DNA of 64,000 nucleotides from Lachnospiraceae bacterium (lineage in GTDB: Bacteria; Bacillota; Clostridia; Lachnospirales; Lachnospiraceae): the NCBI GenBank assembly GCA_910574865.1, contig CAJTDN010000016.1:1-64000 (forward strand), given 5' to 3'. This document shows positions 15,452-24,024 of this stretch, piece after piece. The position numbers and the translations under genes are program-made. Numbering within the stretch: position 1 is the first letter of the stretch; every line of letters starts with the position of its first letter. A model generated the notes under the pieces. It saw only the letters and a program-made list of their open reading frames with translations, had not been told where the DNA came from and did not search any database.

Positions 15452-17155
15452 TTATGCCTTGCCGCCTATCAATACCTTGTTTCCCTCGAATGCAAATCCG
15501 TAGCAGCGGATGCGCTCTTCGGGGACTCCCCGTTTCATCAATTCTGCCGCGTATCTTTTCTCTTCAATCTGTTGCAATGCCGCCGCCACGGTGTTTTCCA
15601 ACGTTTCTTCCTTCGTCTTGTCGTGCACCTTGAATTCCAGGATGAGGCCGTCGTCTTCGTCTTTGTTCCTTGGTTCCAGCATCACGTCGTAACGTCCGAA
15701 GCCGCTTTCCCGGTTCGAGGTGACGATGTAGCGGCTTCGTAAATCAACCAATAATCCGAGGACGAAACCATGATAAAAACGTTCCGGGGTGCGGCGGGAC
15801 GGTTTCTTTCCCGAGTCAAAGTAGCTGAAGAGTTCCGATGCCATGTCATTCATGAAAACGTTCATGGCATCGAGGTCACCTTGTAACATCGCCTCCACGA
15901 AGTCGTTGTAATCTTCGTCCGCGCGGTTGAACCATCCTTGCACCATGGCGTTAAACATCCGCAGCACCTCGTAATTGGTAAGGGTCAGTTCGTACATCGT
16001 CTTTTGGTCAAATTCCAACCGCTCCGGGCGTTCATAGCTTAACACTTTCAAATAGCCGCTGGCCAGAAGCAGGCTCCAAATCGCGGACTCGTTGTCATCA
16101 AGCTGGTTATAAATGATTTGTTCGTCAATCGGTGTCCTGATAATTCCGCCTTGCAGCAACATCTCAAATTTCTCTTTGATTTTGCGGTTTCCTTCACGCA
16201 GCAATTTTCCTACCAGAGCGTTGGCGCTGGTGTTGGCCCAATAAGTGCCGTATTTTCCTTTTTTCAAAAAATTCAGGATGGACCACGGGTTGTAAATGTC
16301 AGAATGCGTTCCAAAAATAAAGCCGTCGTACCACTGTTTTACTTCTTCTTTTTCCGAAGCCATGCCATTTTCCTCAAGCGCGGCAAACACCTCTTCCTCC
16401 GTGAAGCCGAAGGCGGTGGCGTAACTGTCCGAGGTGGTTGTCACCACTTCGAGGTTGTTTAAATCGGAAAAGATGGACTCCCTGCTGACCCGCGTGATGC
16501 CGGTCATGATGGCGCGCTCCAGCCATGGGTTAGTCTTGAAGGCGGAGTTGAACATGCTCCTGGTAAATGCCACCAGCTCCTGCCAGTAACCGTTCACGTA
16601 GGCCTCCTGCATGGGCGTGTCATACTCGTCCAAAAGGATGATGACTTTCTTGCCATAGTAACGGTATAAATAGTTGGAAAGATAATGGAGGGCCATCGTC
16701 GCGTCCGTATCGTCCATGTTTACCGTTACGCGTTTGAAAAAGTCAAGATCTTCTTTTTCCATGGAATCGTCTTTTAAAAGGAACGTGTATTTCGTGTATA
16801 ATTTGGCAATCATCTGACAAATCTTTTTACGTGTATTGGCGTAATTCGTTTCTTTTATGTTGGCAAAAGACAGGCTGATGACCGGGTACGTCCCTTGCAA
16901 TTTTTGGTAATCCTCGTCCTCCCAGATGGCGAGCCCTTGGAACAAGTCGTCCCGTCTTGCGTAGTCCACGGAGAAAAATTGCTCCACCATGCTCATGGTC
17001 AGGGTCTTGCCGAAACGGCGCGGGCGGGTAATCAGCGTGACGGTATCGCCGTTGTCCCACCATTCTTTAATAAAGGACGTTTTGTCAATATAAAAATAAT
17101 TTCGTTCTATTAAGGTGCTAAAATCCTGCACTCCAATCGCGATTGTTTTTTTCAT
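15452..17155 (-). CDS. AAA-ATPase_like / PD-(D/E)XK nuclease-like protein (DUF1703 family), copy 2, full length
   Basis: 567 residues from the ATG at 17155 (GGAGG six bases upstream). It has the same domain order as copy 1: P-loop-like RPRRFGKTLTMSM, Walker B VIILLDEYDTPM, then the nuclease-like core YDVMLEPRNKDEDDG and LILEFKVHDK, and the complete conserved tail (ERIRCYGFAFEGNKVLIG). By eye it differs from copy 1 at few residues. Both lie on the minus strand in direct orientation, flanking the csrA-flagellin-glycosylation region. The longer frame up to 17266 runs into the promoter and is not used. The family's function is unsettled; abundance and duplication suggest a mobile or defence-related role, which is inference. 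Confidence 0.9.
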   Translation of the reverse strand: MKKTIAIGVQDFSTLIERNYFYIDKTSFIKEWWDNGDTVTLITRPRRFGKTLTMSMVEQFFSVDYARRDDLFQGLAIWEDEDYQKLQGTYPVISLSFANIKETNYANTRKKICQMIAKLYTKYTFLLKDDSMEKEDLDFFKRVTVNMDDTDATMALHYLSNYLYRYYGKKVIILLDEYDTPMQEAYVNGYWQELVAFTRSMFNSAFKTNPWLERAIMTGITRVSRESIFSDLNNLEVVTTTSDSYATAFGFTEEEVFAALEENGMASEKEEVKQWYDGFIFGTHSDIYNPWSILNFLKKGKYGTYWANTSANALVGKLLREGNRKIKEKFEMLLQGGIIRTPIDEQIIYNQLDDNESAIWSLLLASGYLKVLSYERPERLEFDQKTMYELTLTNYEVLRMFNAMVQGWFNRADEDYNDFVEAMLQGDLDAMNVFMNDMASELFSYFDSGKKPSRRTPERFYHGFVLGLLVDLRSRYIVTSNRESGFGRYDVMLEPRNKDEDDGLILEFKVHDKTKEETLENTVAAALQQIEEKRYAAELMKRGVPEERIRCYGFAFEGNKVLIGGKA

Positions 17156-17256
17156 GATGACCTCCGTGGCGGTATTGTCCATGGGAACCCCACATGAACA
17201 TATTCCATGCCGTTCTGGCTTATAACAGATGTGGAATGACTCTCCCCGACATCCAT

Positions 17257-17285
17257 AGTATATCAAGAAACAAGAAGTTTGACAA
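17257..17285 (-). promoter_or_regulatory. Sigma-A-type promoter of DUF1703 copy 2
   Basis: TTGTCA, 17-bp spacer, TATACT on the minus strand, identical to the copy 1 promoter, about 100 bp upstream of the start codon. Confidence 0.7.
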
Positions 17286-17404
17286 TGCTTTTCATACGGG
17301 AATTGGCAGCCGGGTGTATGGTAGGTTACAATTCACGGCCTAACCGCACAGCCCCGTGAACAGTAACTATGGTAGTCCAACATCAAAGAATATTACAAAG
17401 GGGG

Positions 17405-17432
17405 TTGAAAAAAATAGTCAATGCGGTATGAT
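17405..17432 (+). promoter_or_regulatory. Promoter of the TetR-ABC exporter operon
   Basis: TTGAAA (17405-17410), 16-bp spacer, TATGAT (17427-17432). The expected start of transcription, about 17440, falls just before the palindrome at 17444-17460. Confidence 0.6.
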
Positions 17433-17443
17433 AGAGGCAAGAA

Positions 17444-17460
17444 TTGACCGACCCGGTCAA
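17444..17460. promoter_or_regulatory. Palindromic operator, probably for the TetR regulator
   Basis: TTGACCG-ACC-CGGTCAA is a perfect 7-bp dyad just downstream of the promoter and 20 bp before the TetR start codon, the usual position for self-repression. Confidence 0.65.
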
Positions 17461-17480
17461 TGAATGCGGGAGGCATGGGA

Positions 17481-18122
17481 ATGGGAGAAAAATTTGAAGG
17501 GTTATCAAAGGAGAAGCGGCAGAGGATTATCAACGCGGGATTCGAGGTGTTTTCACAGAACGACTACCGGCGTGCCTCGACCGACGTAATCGCGGCCAGG
17601 GCGGGGATTTCCAAAGGGCTTTTGTTTTACTATTTTCGCAATAAGAAATCTTTGTACCTGTATCTTTTTGACTATTTAAAAAAAATGTTGATTAAGCTGG
17701 TGGTTGACAAGAAGTTCATGGAGATTACGGATTTTTTCGAACTTTTGGAATATTCCACCCAAAAGAAAATGGAAATCTGGCAAAAGCACCCGTATTTGCT
17801 GGATTTCGCGATGCGGACATATTTTTCGGAAAAAGAGGAGGTGTCCCCCTTTTTAAAGAAAACGTACAAGGAGCTGGAAGAGGTGTTGTACCGGCAGTGC
17901 TTTTCCCATGTGGACACGTACAAGTTCCGGGAAGGATGCGACCCGTTCCATGTACTGAAGCTGCTCGTGTGGATGTCGGACGGGTATCTGCGCGAGGTGA
18001 ACATGTGGGGAAACGGGTGGGACATGGAAGAGATAAAGAAAGAATATGACGGCTGGATTCGCATGCTGCGGCGGGAGGCATACAAGGAATTATATTGGAG
18101 GGAGGAAGACAAATGGGTGTGA
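17481..18122 (+). CDS. TetR/AcrR-family transcriptional regulator
   Basis: 213 residues from the ATG at 17481 (GGGAGG upstream; ATG codons at 17460 and 17475 are less well placed). The N-terminal helix-turn-helix reads RIINAGFEVFSQNDYRRAS, then TDVIAARAGISKGLLFYYFR and NKKSLYLYLFDYL, typical TetR. The C-terminal ligand domain is variable and rich in aromatic residues. It overlaps the next gene by 10 bp, so it is co-transcribed with, and presumably controls, the ABC exporter in response to an exported compound. Confidence 0.92.
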   Translation: MGEKFEGLSKEKRQRIINAGFEVFSQNDYRRASTDVIAARAGISKGLLFYYFRNKKSLYLYLFDYLKKMLIKLVVDKKFMEITDFFELLEYSTQKKMEIWQKHPYLLDFAMRTYFSEKEEVSPFLKKTYKELEEVLYRQCFSHVDTYKFREGCDPFHVLKLLVWMSDGYLREVNMWGNGWDMEEIKKEYDGWIRMLRREAYKELYWREEDKWV

Positions 18123-19309
18123 TGGAAGTAACGGGCGTGACGAAGGATTATGGCCTGGGACGGGGCGTGTTTGACTTGAGTTTTAGCGTGGACGAGGGAG
18201 AAGTCCTTGGCTTTCTGGGGCCGAACGGGGCGGGCAAGACGACGACCATCCGGCAGTTGATGGGGTTTATCCGTCCGGACAAGGGAAGCTTACAAATCCG
18301 GGGGAAGGACTGTTTCAGGGAGCGGGATGAAATCCAGCGGTCGCTGGGGTACCTTCCCGGCGAAATCGCGTTTATCAATTCCATGAAGGGGATGGAGTTT
18401 ATCCGGTTTGTGGCGCGGATGAAAGAGATGGAAGGCCTGGGACGGGCGAAGGAGCTGATGGAGCGTCTGGAGCTTCGCGCGGACGGGAAAATCAGCCGCA
18501 TGTCCAAGGGCATGAAGCAGAAAATCGGAATCGTCTGTGCCTTTATGAATGATCCGGAAATCCTCATTTTGGACGAGCCGACCAGCGGGCTGGACCCGTT
18601 GATGCAAAACCGTTTCACGGAGCTGGTTCTGGAGGAACGAAAGAGGGGGAAAACCATCCTCATGTCTTCGCACATGTTCGAGGAAGTCGAGCGAACCTGC
18701 AAACGGGCGGTCATCATCAAGGCGGGCAAACTCGTGGCGGTGGAGGACGTGGAACGGTTAAGGGACGGCAGGGGAAAGAAAATCGAGGTGCGCTTTGCCG
18801 ACGAGGCGCAGGCGGAAAGCTTCGCGGAAAAAATGAAAGCAGACAAGGCAAAAACGTCCGCCGTGCGCGTCGTGCCGAACGGGGGGAAGATATCCATCGT
18901 GCATGGTGCGACAAAAGGGGAGGATTTGGAAAAGGGCGGGCGGCCGCATGCGGGGCAAAGCGCCGTTGGGACGATATGGCGCAAGGGAGCGGTTGTCGGC
19001 CTGCAGGTGCATGGCAGCATGGACGCGTTTTTGAAGATGGTCAGCAAATATCATGTGCTGGACTTGCAGACGCAGAGCCAGAGCCTGGAGGAATTGTTCC
19101 TGCATTTTTATGGGGAAGATAAAGCCGGGAAGGGCGGCGGGAGCGTGGCAGCAGCCGTAGAGAACGGCGTAGAGAGCGTGGCAGCAGCCGGAAAGGACGG
19201 CGTAGAGAGCGTGGCAGCAACCGAAAAGAATGGTGTAGAGAGCGTGGCGAAAGTAGAAAATGGCGGTGCCGGGGACGCGCCGGTGGATGGAGAGGAGGAA
19301 GCGCGATGA
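18113..19309 (+). CDS. ABC-2 type exporter ATP-binding protein
   Basis: 398 residues from the ATG at 18113 (GGAGG upstream). Walker A GPNGAGKTTT, the signature in ISRMSKGMKQKIGIV (SKGMKQ rather than LSGGQ, common in this subgroup), Walker B EILILDEPTSGLDP and the switch His in LMSSHMF are all present, resembling BcrA/CcmA-type multidrug or peptide exporters. The nucleotide-binding domain ends near residue 220; a regulatory-type domain follows to about 340. The last 55 residues are an 11-residue tandem repeat (GVESVAA...) plus an acidic tail. It overlaps the permease gene by 4 bp. Confidence 0.92.
   Translation: MGVMEVTGVTKDYGLGRGVFDLSFSVDEGEVLGFLGPNGAGKTTTIRQLMGFIRPDKGSLQIRGKDCFRERDEIQRSLGYLPGEIAFINSMKGMEFIRFVARMKEMEGLGRAKELMERLELRADGKISRMSKGMKQKIGIVCAFMNDPEILILDEPTSGLDPLMQNRFTELVLEERKRGKTILMSSHMFEEVERTCKRAVIIKAGKLVAVEDVERLRDGRGKKIEVRFADEAQAESFAEKMKADKAKTSAVRVVPNGGKISIVHGATKGEDLEKGGRPHAGQSAVGTIWRKGAVVGLQVHGSMDAFLKMVSKYHVLDLQTQSQSLEELFLHFYGEDKAGKGGGSVAAAVENGVESVAAAGKDGVESVAATEKNGVESVAKVENGGAGDAPVDGEEEAR
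19142..19262 (+). repeat. 33-bp tandem repeat inside the exporter ATPase gene
   Basis: AGCGTGGCAGCAGCC-type units start at 19142, 19175, 19208 and 19241, an exact 33-bp period. It keeps the reading frame and encodes variants of GVESVAAAxKx. The number of units could vary between strains. Confidence 0.85.
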
Positions 19310-20103
19310 GCGGGGTACTTTTCAAGAAAGAAATGAAATCGAATTTTTTGCTGTTCGTGATTTTTGTCGGCGTGCTTTTGATGTACGCGGCGACGATTAT
19401 TTATATGTTTGACCCCGAGATGGCGGACAGCCTGCGGCAGATGACGGAGAGCATGCCGGAATTGTTCGCGGCGTTTGGCATGGCGACGGTGGGGGAAAAT
19501 TTGTTGGAATTTGTGGCGAACTACCTTTACGGCATGATTTTTCTGGCGTTTCCCGCCGTGCACCTGGTCATTTTAGGAAAGCGGCTGGTTGCCGGGTACG
19601 TGGACGACGGTTCCATGGCCTATCTTCTGGCCACGCCGAAAAAGCGCGCCCGGATTGCGTGGACGCAAGGTGTGGTGATGCTTGTCACATGTGTGTTGAC
19701 CGTGGTCGTGGTCGCGGCGGCGATGGCATTTTTGGCAGAAGGGCTGTTTCCAGGGGAACTTGACATGGAAGGATTTTTGCGGGTGAACGTGTGCTGGCTT
19801 GGCGTATTGGTGTTTTTTGGCGGAATTTGTTTCTTGTGTTCCTGCATATTTAACCAGTCGCGCCACGCGGTCGGCTGTTCGGCGGCCGTGGTCGTGTACG
19901 CGATTTTATTGCAAATGCTTTCGCAAGTGGGGGAGAGCCTGGAAAAACTGCGCTACTTGACGCCGCTGACCTTGTTTGACATCGACGGTCTTGTGGCGGG
20001 GACGGCAGCCGCCTGGTTCGGATGCGTGATATTTTATGCGGCGGGGGCTGCATGTATGGCGGCAGGAGTGGTATGCTTTAACCGCAAAAACTTACCATTG
20101 TGA
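19306..20103 (+). CDS. ABC-2 type exporter permease
   Basis: 265 residues. Six hydrophobic segments can be picked out, starting with FLLFVIFVGVLLMYAATII and including VVMLVTCVLTVVVVAAAMAF and LGVLVFFGGICFLCSCIF. This is the fold of ABC-2 membrane subunits, two of which would pair with the ATPase encoded just upstream (ATGA overlap). There is no signal peptide and no large extracellular loop. It is probably a drug or antimicrobial efflux pump; the substrate is unknown. Confidence 0.88.
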   Translation: MSGVLFKKEMKSNFLLFVIFVGVLLMYAATIIYMFDPEMADSLRQMTESMPELFAAFGMATVGENLLEFVANYLYGMIFLAFPAVHLVILGKRLVAGYVDDGSMAYLLATPKKRARIAWTQGVVMLVTCVLTVVVVAAAMAFLAEGLFPGELDMEGFLRVNVCWLGVLVFFGGICFLCSCIFNQSRHAVGCSAAVVVYAILLQMLSQVGESLEKLRYLTPLTLFDIDGLVAGTAAAWFGCVIFYAAGAACMAAGVVCFNRKNLPL

Positions 20104-20202
20104 AAATAGCGGGAGACATCGGAAAGGCAAGGTTGACTTTGGGGTTCAACTGCTTTAAAATATAGAAAATGGTAGTGGCGTGAATGAGGTTTGAATGGCG
20201 AG

Positions 20203-20225
20203 ACTTGTTTTGAACCCAACATCAT
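20203..20225 (+). repeat. 23-bp repeat shared with 27143-27165
   Basis: ACTTGTTTTG and CCAACATCAT with three bases between them occur here and at 27143-27165 (21 of 23 bases equal). Here the GAACCC can pair with GGGTTC near 20142, giving a long-range stem after the exporter operon. Confidence 0.45.
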
Positions 20226-20260
20226 ACAATGGAAGCGTCGGTTTACAGAGGGCGTGTTGT

Positions 20261-20296
20261 TATACTGAGGAGCAAAAACATTTGCTCCTCAGTATA
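20261..20296 (+). terminator. Perfect 16-bp hairpin in the leader of DUF1703 copy 3
   Basis: TATACTGAGGAGCAAA (20261-20276) pairs perfectly with 20281-20296 around an AACA loop. No T-run follows, so it may be a leader structure or attenuator rather than a terminator. It starts a 140-bp structured leader that continues with the shared repeat at 20312. Confidence 0.5.
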
Positions 20297-20311
20297 CGAG
20301 GATGCGCACAG

Positions 20312-20402
20312 CCGCATAAGGAAATATGCCGCTTTGCGGCTGCGGCTGGCGCGATACTCACGGCAGATTTCATCGACCGTGAGTATATCTGTACACCGAC
20401 GC
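20312..20402 (+). repeat. Leader repeat of DUF1703 copy 3, shared with 7295 and in part with 53601
   Basis: The first part (GGAAATATGCCGCTTTGCGG, ATACTCACGGCAGAT, CCGTGAGTAT) matches 7295-7362. The last part (GTATATCTGTACACCGACGC) matches 53602-53621 with one extra base there. ATACTCACGG/CCGTGAGTAT forms a hairpin. This appears to be the native upstream region of this DUF1703 subtype. Confidence 0.6.
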
Positions 20403-20446
20403 TGATATATATGGTTGATAAGAATGGTGAGGAAGAGGTGAAAATC

Positions 20447-22171
20447 ATGGCGAGAACGGTCGGAATTGGCCAACAGGATTTCGAAGAAGTGATTACGGAA
20501 GATATTTTTTACGTGGATAAGACGGGATTTATCAAGGAATGGTGGGAGAACAAGGACGAGGTGACCCTGATTACGCGCCCCCGGCGGTTTGGAAAGACGC
20601 TGAACTTAAGCATGATGGAGAAGTTTTTCTCCGTCAAGTATGCGGGCCGGGCTGACTTGTTTGAGAACCTGTCCATTTGGCGGGAGGAAAAATACCGGGA
20701 CTTGCAGGGGACGTACCCGGTGATATTCCTAAGCTTCGCGGGCGTGAAGGATACGTGTTTTTCTGACACGCGGGAGACGATAAACCGAATTATCACGGAC
20801 GTGTACAACCAGCATGATTTTTTGCTTGAGGGGAACTTGTTGAACGGAAAGGAAAAGGCCGATTACCAGAAGGTTTCCGCGGACATGGGCATTTCCTTGG
20901 CGGCAAGCTCCCTGAAAGCATTGGCTGGTTATCTGGCGCGTTATTATGGAAAAAAGGTGATTATTTTGCTGGACGAGTATGACACGCCCATGCAGGAGGC
21001 TTACGTGGGCGGGTATTGGGACGAAATGGTTTCTTTTATGAGAAAGCTGTTCAATGCCACGTTCAAGACAAACCCGTATCTGAAAAAGGCATTGATGACG
21101 GGAATCACGAGGGTCAGCAAGGAATCCATCTTTTCAGATTTTAACAATCCGGAAGTGGTAACCACGACTTCGGAAAAGTACGAGGATGCCTTTGGTTTTA
21201 CGCAGGAGGAAGTCTGGGAAGCCTTGAAGGAATATGGGCTTTATGATGAGCGGGAGAAGGTAAGGGCGTGGTATGACGGGTTCACTTTCGGCAGGAAACG
21301 GGACATTTATAACCCATGGTCCATCATTAATTATTTAGACAAGCACGAGTTTACCTCATATTGGGCGAACACGAGCAGCAACAGCCTGGTGGGAAAGCTG
21401 GTCCGGGAGGGAAAACCGCGGTTGAAGGTTATCATGGAAGATTTGATGAAGGGCGGGACGCTTCGCACGAAGATTGACGAGCAGCTCGTGTACGGGCAAC
21501 TGGATCAGGACGATGACGCCATCTGGAGCCTGCTTCTGGCAAGCGGTTATCTGCGTGTGGAGTCGCATGAGATAGACGAGAAGGGGAAGTGGGAATATGA
21601 ACTGAAGCTCACCAACAAGGAAGTCGCCATCATGTTTGAGGACATGGTGAGCGGGTGGTTTAAAGCATCCGCGGAGGAGTATAATGCCTTTATCGCGGCC
21701 TTGCTTTCAGGGGAAGTGCAAGGGATGAACGAATATATGAATGAAATCGCCCGGAGAACGTTTAGCTTTTTTGATACCGGGAAAGGTGCTTTGAAAGAAG
21801 AGGAAGAAACGCAGGATGCAAAATCAGTACAGAAGCCAAAATCGGAACCAGAAAGATTTTACCATGGTTTCGTGCTGGGGCTGATGGTTGATTTATCGAA
21901 ACGGTATCGAATCACCTCCAACCGGGAGAGCGGTTACGGTCGGTATGATGTGATGCTCGTGCCGTTGAAGGAGGAAGACGATGCCATCATTATCGAGTTC
22001 AAGGTCTGCAAGGCGGCGAGGAAACAGACACTTGAGGAAGCCGTGGCCGAAGCACTGAAGCAGATTGAGGAGAAGAAGTACGCGGCGGAGCTGGAAGAGA
22101 TGGGGATAGGGCAGGAGCGGATTCGGAAATATGGGTTCGCGTTCGAGGGGAAGAAAGTGCTGATAGGGTAA
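20447..22171 (+). CDS. AAA-ATPase_like / PD-(D/E)XK nuclease-like protein (DUF1703 family), copy 3
   Basis: 574 residues from the ATG at 20447 (MARTVGIGQQDFEEVI), chosen by comparison with copies 1 and 2 and a GAGG upstream; the frame is open 84 codons further through the structured leader. P-loop-like RPRRFGKTLNLSM, Walker B VIILLDEYDTPM, nuclease core YDVMLVPLKEEDDAIIIEFK and conserved tail ERIRKYGFAFEGKKVLIG are all present. It is a more distant paralogue than copies 1 and 2 are to each other, and carries an extra charged insert near 440-460. The stop codon is only five bases before the YesM-type kinase gene, but a functional link is not implied. Function unsettled. Confidence 0.9.
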   Translation: MARTVGIGQQDFEEVITEDIFYVDKTGFIKEWWENKDEVTLITRPRRFGKTLNLSMMEKFFSVKYAGRADLFENLSIWREEKYRDLQGTYPVIFLSFAGVKDTCFSDTRETINRIITDVYNQHDFLLEGNLLNGKEKADYQKVSADMGISLAASSLKALAGYLARYYGKKVIILLDEYDTPMQEAYVGGYWDEMVSFMRKLFNATFKTNPYLKKALMTGITRVSKESIFSDFNNPEVVTTTSEKYEDAFGFTQEEVWEALKEYGLYDEREKVRAWYDGFTFGRKRDIYNPWSIINYLDKHEFTSYWANTSSNSLVGKLVREGKPRLKVIMEDLMKGGTLRTKIDEQLVYGQLDQDDDAIWSLLLASGYLRVESHEIDEKGKWEYELKLTNKEVAIMFEDMVSGWFKASAEEYNAFIAALLSGEVQGMNEYMNEIARRTFSFFDTGKGALKEEEETQDAKSVQKPKSEPERFYHGFVLGLMVDLSKRYRITSNRESGYGRYDVMLVPLKEEDDAIIIEFKVCKAARKQTLEEAVAEALKQIEEKKYAAELEEMGIGQERIRKYGFAFEGKKVLIG

Positions 22172-22176
22172 ATATT

Positions 22177-23988
22177 ATGAAGAAACGGTTTTTGGATTTA
22201 TCCTTATCGAAGAAAATGTTATGGATGAGCGGACTGATTATCATCATGCCGCTCTTTTTGGCGGGAATTGGTATCAGCCTTTATTTCTCTTCATTTTCCC
22301 TGGAAAAGTCTTACCAAAGCACCTGGCAGGTGCTTGACCGCGCGTTGGAGGAAGTGGAGTCGTGCTGGACGAAGACGGCGGCGATACGGGACGCATGCAT
22401 TGTCAACCAGCCCTTGCAAAGGATGGGAAACGGGGAAGCCAAACGCAAGGATTACGTCGATGTCAAGGAGTTTTTGACGGGGTTCGTCGAAGGGGACGAT
22501 ATTTATGAAAATGTCTGCGTGGTGGCGGACGGTCGTATTCTGGCACAAGGCGGGGCGTTTGCCGAGCACATGGAAGAGGGGCTTTGTCAGGAGGTGGAAG
22601 CATATTTCGCGGACAATCCCCAGGCGTACGAGGGGTGGTTTTTGTCTGACGCAATCCAGAGGTCGCCTTTTGTCAAATATGCATATGAAGGAGACGTGCT
22701 GACGTACTGCGGTCTGGTGGACAATTATTTTTCCCAAGGGTTTTCCGGGACGATAGGAATTTTGTACGTGAGCGTCAGGGAGGAGGAATTGTGCCAGGTG
22801 TACGGGGACTTCCTGTCGGAGAGGACGCAGGACGTTTTTTTGATGGATTCGCAGGGGAATATATTGTCCGCGAAGGATAAAGAGAAGGTGGGAACTTGTG
22901 CCGCACAGGTGCAAATGTTTTCGGACAACCTGAAAAAAAACGGGGAGGGGAGTTTCTGGCAGGACGGGTGCCTTTATATATACAAATACAGCCCGGTGGT
23001 TGACGGCTATCTGGTCAGCGTGTATTCTTATGTGACCTATTTTTCCGGCATTTTTCTGGTTTGCACGGTGATTGGCGGGGCGATTTTGATTTGTATGCTT
23101 TTCGTGCTCGCGTACGTCATCATGCAGAAACGCTATATCGTGCAGCCCATTTACGAGCTGGTGGACAAGTTCGGGCGAATGGAGCAAGGGGAGAGGCCGC
23201 TGATTGCGTACGACGGCCGACGTGACGAGATTGGAATCCTGCAGCAGTCCTACAATAAGATGATTTTCCGGCTGGAGGAAATGATTGAGGAAATCCGCCA
23301 GATTGGTGACCAGAAAAAGGAAGCCCAGCTAAACGCCCTGATTTCCCAGATGAACCCGCATTTTCTCTATAACACGCTGGATTCCATCCACTGGAAGGCG
23401 GTATTAAACCGGGACGGGGATGTGGCGGAGCAGGTGCTTTTGTTGTCGGACGTGTACCGCTATGTTTTGAGCAAGGGGAAGGAGTTTGTCACGTTCCGGG
23501 AGGAATTTGAGTTCCAGGAGAAATATTTATGCCTGATGAAGATGCGTTTCGGTGACAGGCTCGCGTATGAGCGGGAGCTGGATAAAGATCTGGAAGAAGT
23601 GTATTTTCCCAAGCTGATTATTCAGCCGCTTTTGGAAAACGCCATGATTCACGGGATAGAGCCGAAAGTGGAGGGCGGGAAAATCAGCATTCGTGTTTGC
23701 CGGGACAAAGAGGACGTGTATGTCCGTGTCGAGGATACGGGAGTCGGATTTGCGGAAGACATTGACCTGGAAAACGAAGCGGTAGAAACGCTTCCGGGGA
23801 GTCTGGCCATAAAAAACGTGTTTACGCGTTTGCGCCTATACTATAAAGAGCATGTGCGTTTTTCTATCCATAGTAGGAAAAACCAGGGATGCAAGGTGGA
23901 AATCAGGGCAGCGGAGGAAGCGGTTTTGCAGATTGCGCCCGTGTCTTTGGGCGACGGGGGCGTGGGAGACGAGACGCGGGGGAAATGA
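22177..23988 (+). CDS. Sensor histidine kinase, YesM type
   Basis: 603 residues. A membrane segment near 14-33 and another near 285-308 (GIFLVCTVIGGAILICMLF) frame a large extracellular sensor domain. HAMP-like sequence follows (YIVQPIYELVDKFGRM), then the LytS/YesM kinase core with the phosphorylated His in QMNPHFLYNTLDSIHWKAV and an ATPase domain (LIIQPLLENAMIHGIEP, VRVEDTGVGFA). It partners the AraC-type response regulator 36 bp downstream. Such pairs sense oligosaccharides or their binding proteins and switch on nearby polysaccharide-use operons, here probably 25782-37839. The ribosome site is poor. Confidence 0.93.
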   Translation: MKKRFLDLSLSKKMLWMSGLIIIMPLFLAGIGISLYFSSFSLEKSYQSTWQVLDRALEEVESCWTKTAAIRDACIVNQPLQRMGNGEAKRKDYVDVKEFLTGFVEGDDIYENVCVVADGRILAQGGAFAEHMEEGLCQEVEAYFADNPQAYEGWFLSDAIQRSPFVKYAYEGDVLTYCGLVDNYFSQGFSGTIGILYVSVREEELCQVYGDFLSERTQDVFLMDSQGNILSAKDKEKVGTCAAQVQMFSDNLKKNGEGSFWQDGCLYIYKYSPVVDGYLVSVYSYVTYFSGIFLVCTVIGGAILICMLFVLAYVIMQKRYIVQPIYELVDKFGRMEQGERPLIAYDGRRDEIGILQQSYNKMIFRLEEMIEEIRQIGDQKKEAQLNALISQMNPHFLYNTLDSIHWKAVLNRDGDVAEQVLLLSDVYRYVLSKGKEFVTFREEFEFQEKYLCLMKMRFGDRLAYERELDKDLEEVYFPKLIIQPLLENAMIHGIEPKVEGGKISIRVCRDKEDVYVRVEDTGVGFAEDIDLENEAVETLPGSLAIKNVFTRLRLYYKEHVRFSIHSRKNQGCKVEIRAAEEAVLQIAPVSLGDGGVGDETRGK

Positions 23989-24024
23989 AAATGCGAGAAA
24001 AAGCGATTGAAGGGGAGAAGTGGC

